Notes: generated by a model not told the origin, from the sequence alone. A stretch of 59,012 nucleotides of DNA from G001797105 sp964528155 (GCA_964528155.1 CAZGRL010000017.1:1-59012); one strand, 5' to 3'. Counted from the stretch's first letter, positions 42,321 to 51,487 are shown. Numbers and translations: made by a program.

Positions 42321-43463
42321 ATGTTGAAGAGAAGCAAGTGGGTGACGATACTCAGCATCGTGGTTCTGCTTTTGATCCCGGCGTGTCAGCCGGCGGCCGC
42401 GCCCACCCAGGCGCCCGCGCCGACACAGCCCCCGGCGCAGCCCACCGCGGCGCCGGCGGACACGATGGCCCCCGAGCCCACCGAAGTCATGGACCCCATG
42501 GCGGCCCTTGTGACTGCGGCACAGGCGGAGGGGGAGATCGTCAGCTACGGCCTGCCGGATGACTGGGTCAACTACGGTGGGATGTGGAAAGTGTACGAAG
42601 AGAAGTATGGCATCCCGCACCTGGACACAGACATGGGCAGCGGCGAGATCATCGCCGCCCTCGAAGCTGAGGCGGGCGCCGGCGTCGCTGATATCACCGA
42701 CCTGGGGATCAACTTCGGCAGCCAGGTCAACGAGCAAGGGCTGTCGCAGCCATACATGCACTCTCACTGGGACGATCTCCCGGACTACGCCAAGGATCCC
42801 GAGGGCAGATGGTCAGCCGCCTACTGGGGGGCGATCGGCTTCTGTGTCAACACCGACCTGGTCCCTGATGTTCCCCAGTCTTGGGCCGATCTGCTTGATC
42901 CGAAATACAAAGACATGGTCTCCATGAAAGACCCGCGCGAGTCCGGGACAGCCAACTACGTCGTCCTCGGCGCGGCCTTCGGCAACGGCGGCGACGAGAA
43001 TAACGTGCAGCCCGGATTGGACTACTTCAAGAAGATGTACGAACAGGGCCAGATGCGGCCGATCTCGCCGAGCACATCCAACATCCAGGCCGGCGAAGTC
43101 CCCATCGCGCTCTTCTGGGATTTCGACTGCTTGAGCAGGATCGATGAGCTTGGGATGCCCCTGCAACTGGTCATCCCCAGCGACGGAACCGTGGCTGGTC
43201 TGTACATCCAGTTTGTCACAGCCGATGCTCCACACCCGAACGCTGCCAAGCTGATGATCGAACTCGAGTACTCGGACGAAGGGCAGTTGGAGTATGCCCG
43301 CGGATTCACGCATCCGATCCGTGACATCGAACTTCCGGCGGATCTGGCGGCCATGTTCCCGCCAGCCGATGTGTATTCGGCCGCTACGTTTCCGAAGGAT
43401 TTCAGCAAGCTCACAGATGCCGCGACCGCCATTGCCACCGGCTGGGAGGACGTGGCTCAGTAG
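42321..43463 (+). CDS. extracellular solute-binding lipoprotein of first transporter
   Basis: ATG 42321 is preferred over 42315 because AAGGAGG lies 7 bases upstream. The protein has 380 residues. A lipoprotein signal (LIPAC, Cys20) is followed by a Pro/Ala/Thr-rich linker. A periplasmic-binding fold from about residue 60 includes GEIVSYGLPDDWVNYGGMW, GRWSAAYWGAIGFCVNTDLV and a hinge region. It is similar to the binding protein at 48608-49669, so the two probably recognise related ligands. It captures the ligand outside the cell for the upstream permeases. Confidence 0.9.
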   Translation: MLKRSKWVTILSIVVLLLIPACQPAAAPTQAPAPTQPPAQPTAAPADTMAPEPTEVMDPMAALVTAAQAEGEIVSYGLPDDWVNYGGMWKVYEEKYGIPHLDTDMGSGEIIAALEAEAGAGVADITDLGINFGSQVNEQGLSQPYMHSHWDDLPDYAKDPEGRWSAAYWGAIGFCVNTDLVPDVPQSWADLLDPKYKDMVSMKDPRESGTANYVVLGAAFGNGGDENNVQPGLDYFKKMYEQGQMRPISPSTSNIQAGEVPIALFWDFDCLSRIDELGMPLQLVIPSDGTVAGLYIQFVTADAPHPNAAKLMIELEYSDEGQLEYARGFTHPIRDIELPADLAAMFPPADVYSAATFPKDFSKLTDAATAIATGWEDVAQ

Positions 43464-43498
43464 ACAACCTTTCGCCGGAACATCCACATGATATGACT

Positions 43499-43536
43499 GA
43501 GGTGGGGACTCGCAGGACGCGCGAGATCCCCACCTC
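43499..43536 (+). other. large hairpin after the first substrate-binding protein gene
   Basis: Arms 43499-43513 and 43521-43536 form a 15-bp stem with one bulged A (43526) and a 7-nt loop, 36 bp past the stop. No U-tract follows. It is a likely 3'-end stabiliser or attenuator separating the abundant binding-protein message from the downstream GHMP kinase. Confidence 0.65.
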
Positions 43537-43588
43537 GGCCAGCCGCGTTGATCGGCAGGACACTGATCGGAGGCAATTGAAGCCTGGA

Positions 43589-44563
43589 ATGACTTCTCGA
43601 AATGGTGGAATGAGGGATGTTTTGGCTAGAGCGCCGGGGCGCATCTGCCTGTTGGGCGACAATGCCGACCTGATCGAGCGCCCGGCTATCGCCGCGGCGA
43701 TCTCGGCGTTCCTCACGGTACGTCTTGTCAAACGGCCTGACGATCGAGTCATCCTCGTCGGCCGGGACATCGACGTGCGGGAGGAGTTCGAGCGGGGAGA
43801 AACGCCCCCTCTCGATACGCCGCTTAAGTACATGAAGGCCGTCTATCTCCGCCTGCAGGAGGACATCACATCGGGCTTCGAGGCCGAGGTCACGTCGCAG
43901 ATCCCGGTCAGCGCCGGTCTGTCTTCATCGACGGCACTCTGCATCGCGTTCATCCGTGCGATCAGTCAGGCCTACGCCATCCAGATGGATCCGCTCGAGG
44001 TGGCTGAGTTGTCTTTTGACATCGAGAGCCACGATCTGGACATCGAATGCGGTCGGATGGACCAGTATGCTATCGCCAGCGGAGGCGTCACGTACATCGA
44101 AACGGGAGAGCCTCCCGGCGTGGAACGGATCCCGGTTGCCTCACTGCCCATCGTGGTTGGCGATACTCGAGAGCCGCACGACACCCAGCAACTTCAGAAA
44201 TGGCTGAGAGGCCGGATCGAGGCCAATGATCCGTCATTGATGCTCCCGCTTAAGAGAGTCACAGAGATCGTCGAGGAGGGGAAACTCTCCCTCTACGCAA
44301 ATGACCTGAAAGCACTTGGCGAGCTCATGATCCGGCAACAAGTGGAGGAACGCTTGATGGGGACGTCCACAGAACGCCTCGAAGCCTTCTGTCGGGTAAG
44401 CCTGCAGGCCGGCGCCCTTGGGGCGAAGCAGATGGGCGCCGGCGGAGGCGGGTGCATGATCGCACTTTGCCCGGGCCATGAGGAGCCCGTCCGGGCCGCT
44501 ATTGAGGACCTCGGCGGAAGTGCCTGGGCGTTCGAGGTCTTTCGGGATCTTCCGGACAAGTAG
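43589..44563 (+). CDS. GHMP-family sugar kinase
   Basis: The start is uncertain. ATG 43589 is taken because the upstream frame crosses the hairpin at 43499-43536. TTG 43577 (GGAGG only 3 bases away) and ATG 43610 are alternatives. The product has 324 residues with APGRICLLGDNADL (motif 1), PVSAGLSSSTALCIAF (motif 2, the phosphate loop) and GAKQMGAGGGGCMIAL (motif 3). GHMP kinases phosphorylate sugars at the anomeric carbon, heptoses, mevalonate and similar compounds. Its place between two importers suggests an alternative entry route for a second imported sugar. Confidence 0.85.
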   Translation: MTSRNGGMRDVLARAPGRICLLGDNADLIERPAIAAAISAFLTVRLVKRPDDRVILVGRDIDVREEFERGETPPLDTPLKYMKAVYLRLQEDITSGFEAEVTSQIPVSAGLSSSTALCIAFIRAISQAYAIQMDPLEVAELSFDIESHDLDIECGRMDQYAIASGGVTYIETGEPPGVERIPVASLPIVVGDTREPHDTQQLQKWLRGRIEANDPSLMLPLKRVTEIVEEGKLSLYANDLKALGELMIRQQVEERLMGTSTERLEAFCRVSLQAGALGAKQMGAGGGGCMIALCPGHEEPVRAAIEDLGGSAWAFEVFRDLPDK

Positions 44564-44660
44564 TAGCCCTGCGATGGAGGTCGGCCTGGCGCGCCGGCCC
44601 AGGGCGGATCACACGCAAGTACGGACACACTGAAGCGGGCGCGTTTGAGAGGCATTTCGG

Positions 44661-45716
44661 ATGGGTTATCTCGACCTCATCGAACTACAGAAGCAGTTCG
44701 GCAAGACCTCCGCTGTCACGGACTTCAGTCTGTCGATTGACCGGGGGGAGTTCATCTCGCTGCTCGGTCCATCAGGCTGCGGCAAGACAACGACGCTGCG
44801 TATGATCGCCGGCCTGGAGATGCCCGACTCGGGGAAGATCCTTCTTGACGGGCGTGATCTCACTATGCTGCCACCGAATAGACGCGGGACGGGCATGGTC
44901 TTTCAGGCCTACGCCCTTTTCCCCAACCTCAGTGTTCGCGGCAATATCGCATTCGGCCTCGAGGTCGCCCGTCGGCCCAGAGGGGAGATCGACCGGACCC
45001 TCTCCGAAATGCTGCGCCTGGTTCGCCTCGAGGGCGTGGAGACACGCTACCCGCGAGAACTCTCGGGCGGGCAACAGCAGAGGGTGGCGCTGGCGCGGGC
45101 ACTGGCGGTTCAGCCACATCTTCTTCTCCTGGATGAGCCCTTGAGCGCCTTGGACGCCATGGTCCGCGTCGCTCTGCGTGGTGAGATCAGACGTATTCAG
45201 TCCGAGCTTGGAATCACGACCGTGTATGTGACCCACGACCAGGAAGAAGCCTTGTCCATCTCGGATCGAGTGGCGATCATGCGTGACGGTCGCATCGAAC
45301 AAGTTGACAGCCCCGAAGCCATCTACCGAAGCCCTCGCTCGCGCTTCGTCGCGGCTTTCGTCGGCACCGGCAATCAATTCATCGGCCAGGCGATCGATTC
45401 GGGGAGTGTGCGGTGCCAACAATGGCTGCTGAAGGCATCCGTCCCGGATCGCCTGGTCGGCAGGGAGGTTGTCGTGCTGGTACGCCCGGAGAATGTCCGC
45501 GTCCTCCTCCCCGAAACCTCCGACCCGGAAGGAGAGAATGTTGTACCTGGAATCATCGAGACGATCACTTTCATGGGCTCCTTGACACGCCTGACCGTCT
45601 CCGCCGGATCCGAGAGGCTGGTGTGCGACGTGCCGGCAGACGTCGAGCACTTCTCGCACGGGCAGACCGTCAAGGTGGCATTCCCACCGCATCATTGCCA
45701 GACGATGGCAACCTGA
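44661..45716 (+). CDS. ABC importer ATPase of second transporter (PotA/FbpC type)
   Basis: The 351-residue protein has Walker A GPSGCGKTTT, Q-loop MVFQAYALFPNLSVRGN, signature LSGGQQQRVALARAL, Walker B LLLLDEPLSALDAM and H-loop YVTHDQEEALSISDR. A C-terminal TOBE-type domain follows. It is clearly paralogous to the ATPase at 41103-42218. GAGAGG lies 8 bases before the ATG. Its permeases are encoded further downstream, after the MBL-fold gene. Confidence 0.93.
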   Translation: MGYLDLIELQKQFGKTSAVTDFSLSIDRGEFISLLGPSGCGKTTTLRMIAGLEMPDSGKILLDGRDLTMLPPNRRGTGMVFQAYALFPNLSVRGNIAFGLEVARRPRGEIDRTLSEMLRLVRLEGVETRYPRELSGGQQQRVALARALAVQPHLLLLDEPLSALDAMVRVALRGEIRRIQSELGITTVYVTHDQEEALSISDRVAIMRDGRIEQVDSPEAIYRSPRSRFVAAFVGTGNQFIGQAIDSGSVRCQQWLLKASVPDRLVGREVVVLVRPENVRVLLPETSDPEGENVVPGIIETITFMGSLTRLTVSAGSERLVCDVPADVEHFSHGQTVKVAFPPHHCQTMAT

Positions 45717-45885
45717 TGACCGCCCGCCGTACGCTACGCCCGCGTCCCGGAAGTATGATCACCCTCTGGAGTCAAGCTCGTCCATGCGCCGTCAAGGACA
45801 TGGGGGGCGCGAGCGTTCGAATCATTCAGCAGGAGCCGCCAGAAGTCAGGGCGCTGGCATTTCAATACACAGCGAAGGCCCTCCC

Positions 45886-46635
45886 ATGAAATTGACCATC
45901 CTCGGAGCCGGCACTTGCATCCCATATCCCGACCACAGCCCTGCCGGGCATCTGGTCGAGATCGACGGCACACCGATACTGCTCGACGCTGGCCCTGGAA
46001 CGGTCGTGCGCCTTGCAGAGCAAGGGATCAGCTACCGGGACCTGAGCTATATCGTCCTCACGCACCTGCATACCGACCACACACTCGACCTGTTGACCTT
46101 TCTCCAGGCCAACAACGCGACGCCGGGCTGGAAGCGCACGGAGGCGGTCATTCTTGTGGGACCGCGCGGCGTCAAGGAAACGCTCCGTCGTCTGTTCGAT
46201 CTGTTCGACGGCACGGCGCCAGAGGGATTCCCAATTGAGATCCACGAGCTGGGAGCTGAGAGACTCGAGTTCCAGACCTGGAGTCTGGAGACCGAACTCA
46301 CCGGACACACTCCTACAAGCCTGGCATACCGCATCTCCGACGGTCACAAGAGTCTGGTCTACACCGGCGACGCAGCCACCACGCAAGGGATCACCAGGCT
46401 GGCCGCGGAGGCCGACTTGCTTCTGATCGAATGCTCGCTACCCGATGGCTGGCGGACTCCCGATCACCTCACTCCCAAGCAGGTGGGCGAAGTCGCAAGA
46501 CGGGCAAATGTACAGAAAGTAGTCCTGACACATCTCTACCCTCCGGCGCTGGCGACCGACATTGCGGCCGAGGTGAGAAGGTATTTCAAGGGTCCGGTCG
46601 CGGTCGGGCGCGACGGATGGTCTGACTCGCTATGA
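45886..46635 (+). CDS. metallo-beta-lactamase-fold hydrolase (RNase Z/PhnP-like)
   Basis: From ATG 45886 (AAGG upstream) the protein has 249 residues. The metal motif is VLTHLHTDHTLDLL (His60, His62, Asp64, His65). GHTPTSLAYRI, YTGDAATTQG and VVLTHLYPP supply later ligands. This group includes RNase Z-like enzymes and cyclic phosphodiesterases such as PhnP. Its position inside the second transporter suggests hydrolysis of an ester or cyclic phosphate of the imported compound, which is inference. A house-keeping RNA role is the alternative. Confidence 0.8.
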   Translation: MKLTILGAGTCIPYPDHSPAGHLVEIDGTPILLDAGPGTVVRLAEQGISYRDLSYIVLTHLHTDHTLDLLTFLQANNATPGWKRTEAVILVGPRGVKETLRRLFDLFDGTAPEGFPIEIHELGAERLEFQTWSLETELTGHTPTSLAYRISDGHKSLVYTGDAATTQGITRLAAEADLLLIECSLPDGWRTPDHLTPKQVGEVARRANVQKVVLTHLYPPALATDIAAEVRRYFKGPVAVGRDGWSDSL

Positions 46636-46648
46636 GAGGAACCATTTG

Positions 46649-47566
46649 ATGGTAGGTTGGAGATCGCCACAACCATCCGACACCGGGTCAAGCGACGACG
46701 TCCGGCGAAGCCCTTTTCGGGCACGGATCAAGTCGGTTTCGGCGTGGTCCGCATTGATCCCCTTTCTGGTCTTTGGGGTTGCCCTCGAAATCATCCCGAT
46801 CTTGACCGTCATCGCCTCGAGTTTCAGAACCGAAGGCATATGGCCCACTTTGGAGAACTACCGTGAGGCCACCGCGCCACTGATTACGAGATCGTTTGTG
46901 AATACGATCAAGCTCTCTGCTGCCACAGCCAGCCTGGGGGTCGTGCTGGGAACGCTGATCAGTCAGGCGATCGTCACATCACGGAACAGGCACATCCGCG
47001 AAGCCACAACGGCCCTGGCCGACGTCGCCACGAACTTCGGAGGCGCCCCGCTCGCTTTCGCATTCATCGTCACGCTGGGTTCGACGGGAGTCGTGACGCA
47101 GGTTTTGCTCCAGATCTTCGGCATCGCGCTCTACCCGGGCTTCCGGATCTACTCCATCTCGGGTCTTGTCCTGGCATACCTGTACTTTCAGATGCCCCTG
47201 ATGGTGTTGTTGATCCAACCTTCCCTGCTTGGTCTGCGCCAGGAATGGCGAGAAGCATCTCTCACTTTGGGCGCCTCGGCGCTCCAATACTGGCTACGCA
47301 TCGGCCTGCCGATCCTCGGGCCGGCGCTTCTGGGCGGCTTTCTGCTCCTCTTTGCCCACTCCTTCGGCGCATATGCCACCGCCTGGACCCTCACCGGACC
47401 CGACATCAACCTGGTGACCATCCAGATTGCTGCTCTTATCCGCGGGGAGGTCCAACTCAAGCCCGGGATTGCCGACGCCATGGCAACCGTATCCCTGGCC
47501 ATCATGGCCTTGTGCGTGGCCGGGTATCAATGGGCCAGTGCTCGCGCCGGGAGGTGGATGGAGTGA
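46649..47566 (+). CDS. ABC importer permease 1 of second transporter
   Basis: ATG 46649 lies 8 bases after GAGAGGA. TTG 46646 is in frame. The 305-residue protein has about six membrane helices and the EAA loop EWREASLTLGASALQYWLRI. It is the paralogue of the permease at 39388-40260. It begins 13 bp after the MBL-fold gene and overlaps the next permease by 4 bp. Confidence 0.9.
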   Translation: MVGWRSPQPSDTGSSDDVRRSPFRARIKSVSAWSALIPFLVFGVALEIIPILTVIASSFRTEGIWPTLENYREATAPLITRSFVNTIKLSAATASLGVVLGTLISQAIVTSRNRHIREATTALADVATNFGGAPLAFAFIVTLGSTGVVTQVLLQIFGIALYPGFRIYSISGLVLAYLYFQMPLMVLLIQPSLLGLRQEWREASLTLGASALQYWLRIGLPILGPALLGGFLLLFAHSFGAYATAWTLTGPDINLVTIQIAALIRGEVQLKPGIADAMATVSLAIMALCVAGYQWASARAGRWME

Positions 47567-48375
47567 GAAGCACCAGCCTTGGGCGGGCGTTTGTCATCGG
47601 GTTCTTCCTGACCTATATGCTTGTCCCACTTCTGGCAACGGTGGCATTCTCTTTCGCGGTTCGTTGGGACCGCACCATCCTGCCCGAAGGATTGACGATT
47701 GAGTGGTGGCAGGCGGTTACCGCCCGAAGGGCATTCGGCGAAACCCTTGTACACACGATCATCATCTCCCTTTCAACGATGGCAGTGTGTGTGCTTTTGG
47801 TCACGCCCACCGCTTATTGGGCGCATATCCGGGTGCCCCGAGCCAAGCCACTGATCGATCTCCTGACGACACTGCCATTCGGAATACCCGGCGTCGTTCT
47901 GGCATTGGCGCTCCTCAGGACCTACGCCCGCTTTGGTGGTGCCATCGTCTACAGTCCGGGCATGTTGATCCTGGCCTGCAGCGTGATCGGCCTGCCATTC
48001 ATGTACCGACCAGTTGTGAACGCCCTCAACGCCGTTGATATCAGGACTCTGACGGAAGCCGCTCAAACCTTGGGTGCCGGCTGGGGTACGGTCCTGGTCC
48101 GCGTCATCGTGCCCAACATCACGGCCGGAATCGTAAGCGGCGCCCTCCTGGTCTTCTCCCTTGTGTTTGTCGAATTCACGCTCGCCAACTTGCTTGTCGG
48201 AGCTCGCTACAAGACCTTCCCAATTTACTTGGTGGAATTCACCCGGTTTGACGGGCGTCAGGCCAGCGCCCTGGCGGTGATCAGCTTCATCATCGCTTGG
48301 CTGACCTCCCTTGCGCTCATTCGTCTTACCCGGCGCGCCGGAGGGGTGCGCGAGGAGGCGATCGGTGCCCGGTGA
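47563..48375 (+). CDS. ABC importer permease 2 of second transporter
   Basis: GTG 47563 overlaps the preceding stop (GTGA). The 270-residue protein has about six membrane helices and the EAA loop LTEAAQTLGAGWGTVLVRVI. It is the paralogue of the permease at 40257-41084. It pairs with the preceding permease. The 232 bp that follow, before the binding-protein gene, carry no other supported gene. Confidence 0.9.
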   Translation: MRSTSLGRAFVIGFFLTYMLVPLLATVAFSFAVRWDRTILPEGLTIEWWQAVTARRAFGETLVHTIIISLSTMAVCVLLVTPTAYWAHIRVPRAKPLIDLLTTLPFGIPGVVLALALLRTYARFGGAIVYSPGMLILACSVIGLPFMYRPVVNALNAVDIRTLTEAAQTLGAGWGTVLVRVIVPNITAGIVSGALLVFSLVFVEFTLANLLVGARYKTFPIYLVEFTRFDGRQASALAVISFIIAWLTSLALIRLTRRAGGVREEAIGAR

Positions 48376-48607
48376 GCCGCGTACCTTCAAGTCGACATCG
48401 TGATCAAAAGGGACCGCTCTTCCTATCCAACCGCATGGCGACGTCTCGGCCGCGTGTCGCCTGTGAAATCCGCCACCAGGCGGCCAGATTTGATGAGGCG
48501 CGAAAGGAGGTTTCATTTGGTTCTAGTGGAACAGGAATGATGATTTGCCAAGTGACGTTGCTCCGTGTGGCTTTCGACCGACTATCTAGGAATGAGGAGA
48601 GCTGGCT

Positions 48608-49669
48608 ATGAGAACCAGAGCAACCCTTCTGAGCATCTTGCTCGTTGTTGCCATACTCGTCAGTGGTTGTGCCCAGGCCGCGACACCGGCTCCTGCCGTA
48701 TCCCTCGAAGAGGGAGCGAAGGCGGAAGGGCAATTGAACAGCTACGGCATGTCGGACGACTGGGTCAACCTGGGGTACATGTGGAAGACCATGGAAGACC
48801 GCTACAGCATCACCCACACAGACACCGACATGACGAGCGCCGAACAGATCACGCGCCTGGACGCCGAGAAGGACGCGCCGGTGCTCGATGTTGCCGACAT
48901 CGGCTACGACTTCCTGGGGACACTGCTCGACAAGGGCTACGCAATGACCTACAAGAGCCCAGACTGGGACACGATCCCCGACAACTTTAAGGATCCCGAA
49001 GGACGCTGGGCCTCCGCCTACTGGGGGGCGATTTCCTTCTTGGTGAACAAGGATCTGGTTGAGAACAACCCTCAGACTTGGGACGATCTGCTTAAGCCTG
49101 AGTATCACGACATGATCTGCTCACGCGACCCTCGGGTCTCGACCTACGCCACCGCCTCGGTGCTTTCGGCAGCGTATGCGCACGGTGGCGGCGAGTCGAA
49201 TGTTCAGCCCGGATTGGATTTCTTCCAGCAACTGCGCGAGAGCGGCAACTGGCGCGAAGGTGTTGTGTTGAACGTAGCAGCGGTACAGAAGGGGGAATGC
49301 CCGATCTCACTTGTGTACGACTTCGACGGTTTTGCCAAGCGCGATTCTACTGGATTGCCTCTCGAGGTCATCATCCCGAGCGATGCCACGGTTGGGATGA
49401 TCTTCGCCCAGTACATCAACTCACGCGCGCCCCATCCGAATGCCGCCAAACTCGCCATAAACTACTTCTACTCGGATGAGGGTCAGATCGCCTTCGCCAC
49501 CGGCTATGCTCACCCGACACGAGATGTTCAACTGCCGGCCGATGTGGCGAGTAAACTTCTCCCCGAAAGCGCCTACCCGAATCTTCACTTCCCGCAGAGT
49601 CTCGAATCCTTCACCGCGGCCGTGAAGAACATCGTCGACGGATGGAACACCATCGTCGGGGGTAGCTAA
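48608..49669 (+). CDS. extracellular solute-binding lipoprotein of second transporter
   Basis: The 353-residue protein has a lipoprotein signal with VSGC (Cys21). A periplasmic-binding fold follows, starting QLNSYGMSDDWVNLGYMW, with GRWASAYWGAISFLVNKDLV and a C-terminal region ENPxxW-like in position. GAGGAG lies 11 bases before the ATG. It is related to the first binding protein (42321-43463): the SYG-DDWVN and GRW-AYWGAI motifs are shared. It closes the array and is followed by a terminator. Confidence 0.9.
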   Translation: MRTRATLLSILLVVAILVSGCAQAATPAPAVSLEEGAKAEGQLNSYGMSDDWVNLGYMWKTMEDRYSITHTDTDMTSAEQITRLDAEKDAPVLDVADIGYDFLGTLLDKGYAMTYKSPDWDTIPDNFKDPEGRWASAYWGAISFLVNKDLVENNPQTWDDLLKPEYHDMICSRDPRVSTYATASVLSAAYAHGGGESNVQPGLDFFQQLRESGNWREGVVLNVAAVQKGECPISLVYDFDGFAKRDSTGLPLEVIIPSDATVGMIFAQYINSRAPHPNAAKLAINYFYSDEGQIAFATGYAHPTRDVQLPADVASKLLPESAYPNLHFPQSLESFTAAVKNIVDGWNTIVGGS

Positions 49670-49757
49670 GATGGGGGATGGTTGGCCGACACTCAGGTGG
49701 CGGACCGCCACTTGAGCGCAGTCTGCCAGGCAACAGGACAATCGATATAGCTCGGCT

Positions 49758-49788
49758 TCAGGGGCAACCTCCCATCGGTTGCCCCTGA
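49758..49788 (+). terminator. terminator of the catabolic array
   Basis: A 12-bp perfect stem (49758-49769 with 49777-49788) closes a 7-nt loop, 89 bp after the last stop. Only a weak U-rich tail (TCATGCTTCT) follows. Confidence 0.6.
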
Positions 49789-50093
49789 TCATGCTTCTGA
49801 GCGGCGCGTTCGATTGCGGCGGCTCCATCGATTGACCGGACCCTTGCTGCATCGCGCATGTGGTATCGAGATTCGGCCTCCGGCTTTCATACGAAACGCT
49901 GCAAAGGAAACAAGCGCGGTGGCAGGCAAGAGGCCGGATCTTCGGGCCGCTGGAGCTTCCTTGTGGGCGCGTGGACTTGCGCGGCCAAGGCTTTCACCGA
50001 TTCCAGAGCGATTTCGATGCTCCGTTACGCGTGATCGAAGTTAGCCAGACGGCTTCACCCTGCCGGAAGACCTCGGTTGAGGGGTATGAATGC
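49789..50093. other. intergenic region with no supported gene
   Basis: It lies between the terminator at 49788 and the convergent Lgt-family stop at 50094. Short open frames are present but have no ribosome site or family features. No repeats were seen. Confidence 0.5.
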
Positions 50094-50867
50094 CTAGATC
50101 GCGTCGGTCGGCGGAGGCGGGATTTGGTCCGCAGCAGTGACAATGGCGCTCCGTGCAAGCCGCCGCAAGACGATGAGGGCCAGAAATAGTATTGCGAACG
50201 CGCCGATTTGCGCAGCCCGAAACCCGCCCAGGATCAACACGCTGTCGCCCCGGAATGCCTCGAGCACCAATCGGGAGCCCGAAGCCAGGGCAGCCCAAAG
50301 CAGAAAGCTGAACCCAGGGAACGGTTCATCCCGTCCCGCCTGGAGGATGGCGAGCAGAACGAGTCCGGCCACAAGAATCTCGTAGACTTGCGACGGATGG
50401 CGCAGCGCACCCCAGAGCTCGATCGCCCAGGGAACACTCGTGGGCGCGCCGAAGGCATCGCCGCTCGCCAGATGGGACAACCCGAGGAATAGACTGAATA
50501 CGGCCAGGCCCGGCGCCAGCGCGTCCATTGTCGGCCAGAACGCAAGCTGTCTTCGCTGTCCGTAAACCCAGCACGTGATCAACCCGACCAAGATACCAAA
50601 TTCCGGTGACAGCGTCGCCGGCTGAAGCGAAATCAAACCGATTGGATCCTCGAGGTACACGTCAAGATAGCGAACGGCATAGCCCAATCTGGCGCCGACG
50701 ACGCCTGTGACGAGCCCGAGCAGGACCATATTCTGGATGGTCGTGACCGACAGCCGGAGGCGGGCCGCCTGCTTTTCGATCATGTTTGTTCCCAACCATA
50801 TGCCGGCCAGGACCAAGAGGCCGGGCAGTTGGATGGCCAACGGTCCGATCTGCAGGATCGGGAGCAT
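50094..50867 (-). CDS. Lgt-family membrane protein (prolipoprotein diacylglyceryl transferase-like)
   Basis: The 257-residue protein has about seven membrane helices. Lgt features are the loop around SGDAFGAPTSVPWAI (about 136-150) and the late RHPSQVYEILVAG. The core signature of true Lgt (GRxGNFxNxE, with the essential Arg) is replaced by a degenerate GLSHLASGDAFG. It may be a divergent paralogue that does not lipidate proteins. The start overlaps the TlpA-like gene stop (TAATG), so they are coupled. A house-keeping Lgt is expected elsewhere, given the many lipoproteins here. Confidence 0.75.
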   Translation of the reverse strand: MLPILQIGPLAIQLPGLLVLAGIWLGTNMIEKQAARLRLSVTTIQNMVLLGLVTGVVGARLGYAVRYLDVYLEDPIGLISLQPATLSPEFGILVGLITCWVYGQRRQLAFWPTMDALAPGLAVFSLFLGLSHLASGDAFGAPTSVPWAIELWGALRHPSQVYEILVAGLVLLAILQAGRDEPFPGFSFLLWAALASGSRLVLEAFRGDSVLILGGFRAAQIGAFAILFLALIVLRRLARSAIVTAADQIPPPPTDAI

Positions 50868-51487
50868 TACCGTCCCTCGTCAAGCAACTCGGTTGCCTTA
50901 GAACGGACAGTCGATTCGCTCATTGGCCCACCGATGACCACCTTGCGAATCACGCCCCAGCTATCGATGAAGAACGTCGACGGCAAGGCCCTCAGCTGAT
51001 AGAGACGCGCGACCTCGCCCGTCTGGTCGGTCAGTATCGGGAAGCTCAGCCCGTAGCGCTCGGCGAACGAAGCGGCCTCCGTTAGGCTGTCTTGATAAGT
51101 CGTGTTGACGGCCAGGAACTCTACCCCTTCGGGGGGCAGCGCCTGATAGGCTCGCTCAAGCGCCGGCATCTCCTCCCGGCATGGTGGACACCACGAGGCC
51201 CACAAATTCACGACCACGACCTGGCCTCGGAATTCGGACAGCGTCACGGGTTCGCCCGCCAGCGTCTGCAGCGTGAAATCAGGGGCGGCGAATCCTTCCC
51301 TCGGGCTCGGTATGCGGCCGCCGGTCGTGGCCGAGGCCGGCGCCCGGGCGAACCAGACCCAGGCGGATCCCAGGACGATGGTCGCTGCCATGAGGATCCA
51401 CCATCGGCGGCGATCTTCAAGCCATGGAAGCACGAAACGGATCAGTCGATTCCTCCATACGGTAAATGGATGACCCTTGCGAGACAC
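50867..51487 (-). CDS. TlpA/ResA-like membrane-anchored thioredoxin
   Basis: The frame starts at GTG 51487 with no strong ribosome site; GGAGG at about 51453-51457 might instead serve an internal start. The 206-residue product has one membrane anchor (about 29-48) and an extracytoplasmic thioredoxin domain with the redox site VVNLWASWCPPCREEMPAL. FAAPDFTLQTLAGEPVTL and the cis-proline region ALPSTFFID also fit. ResA/TlpA proteins reduce disulfides outside the membrane, for example for cytochrome c maturation. It is coupled to the Lgt-family gene. Confidence 0.85.
   Translation of the reverse strand: MSRKGHPFTVWRNRLIRFVLPWLEDRRRWWILMAATIVLGSAWVWFARAPASATTGGRIPSPREGFAAPDFTLQTLAGEPVTLSEFRGQVVVVNLWASWCPPCREEMPALERAYQALPPEGVEFLAVNTTYQDSLTEAASFAERYGLSFPILTDQTGEVARLYQLRALPSTFFIDSWGVIRKVVIGGPMSESTVRSKATELLDEGR

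Noticed and set aside
43493..43588. Upstream start of the GHMP kinase at 43493
   Set aside because: The extension translates the large hairpin and lacks a ribosome site.
49860..50189. A 109-codon plus-strand frame after the array terminator
   Set aside because: It has no ribosome site or family features and overlaps the end of the Lgt-family gene.
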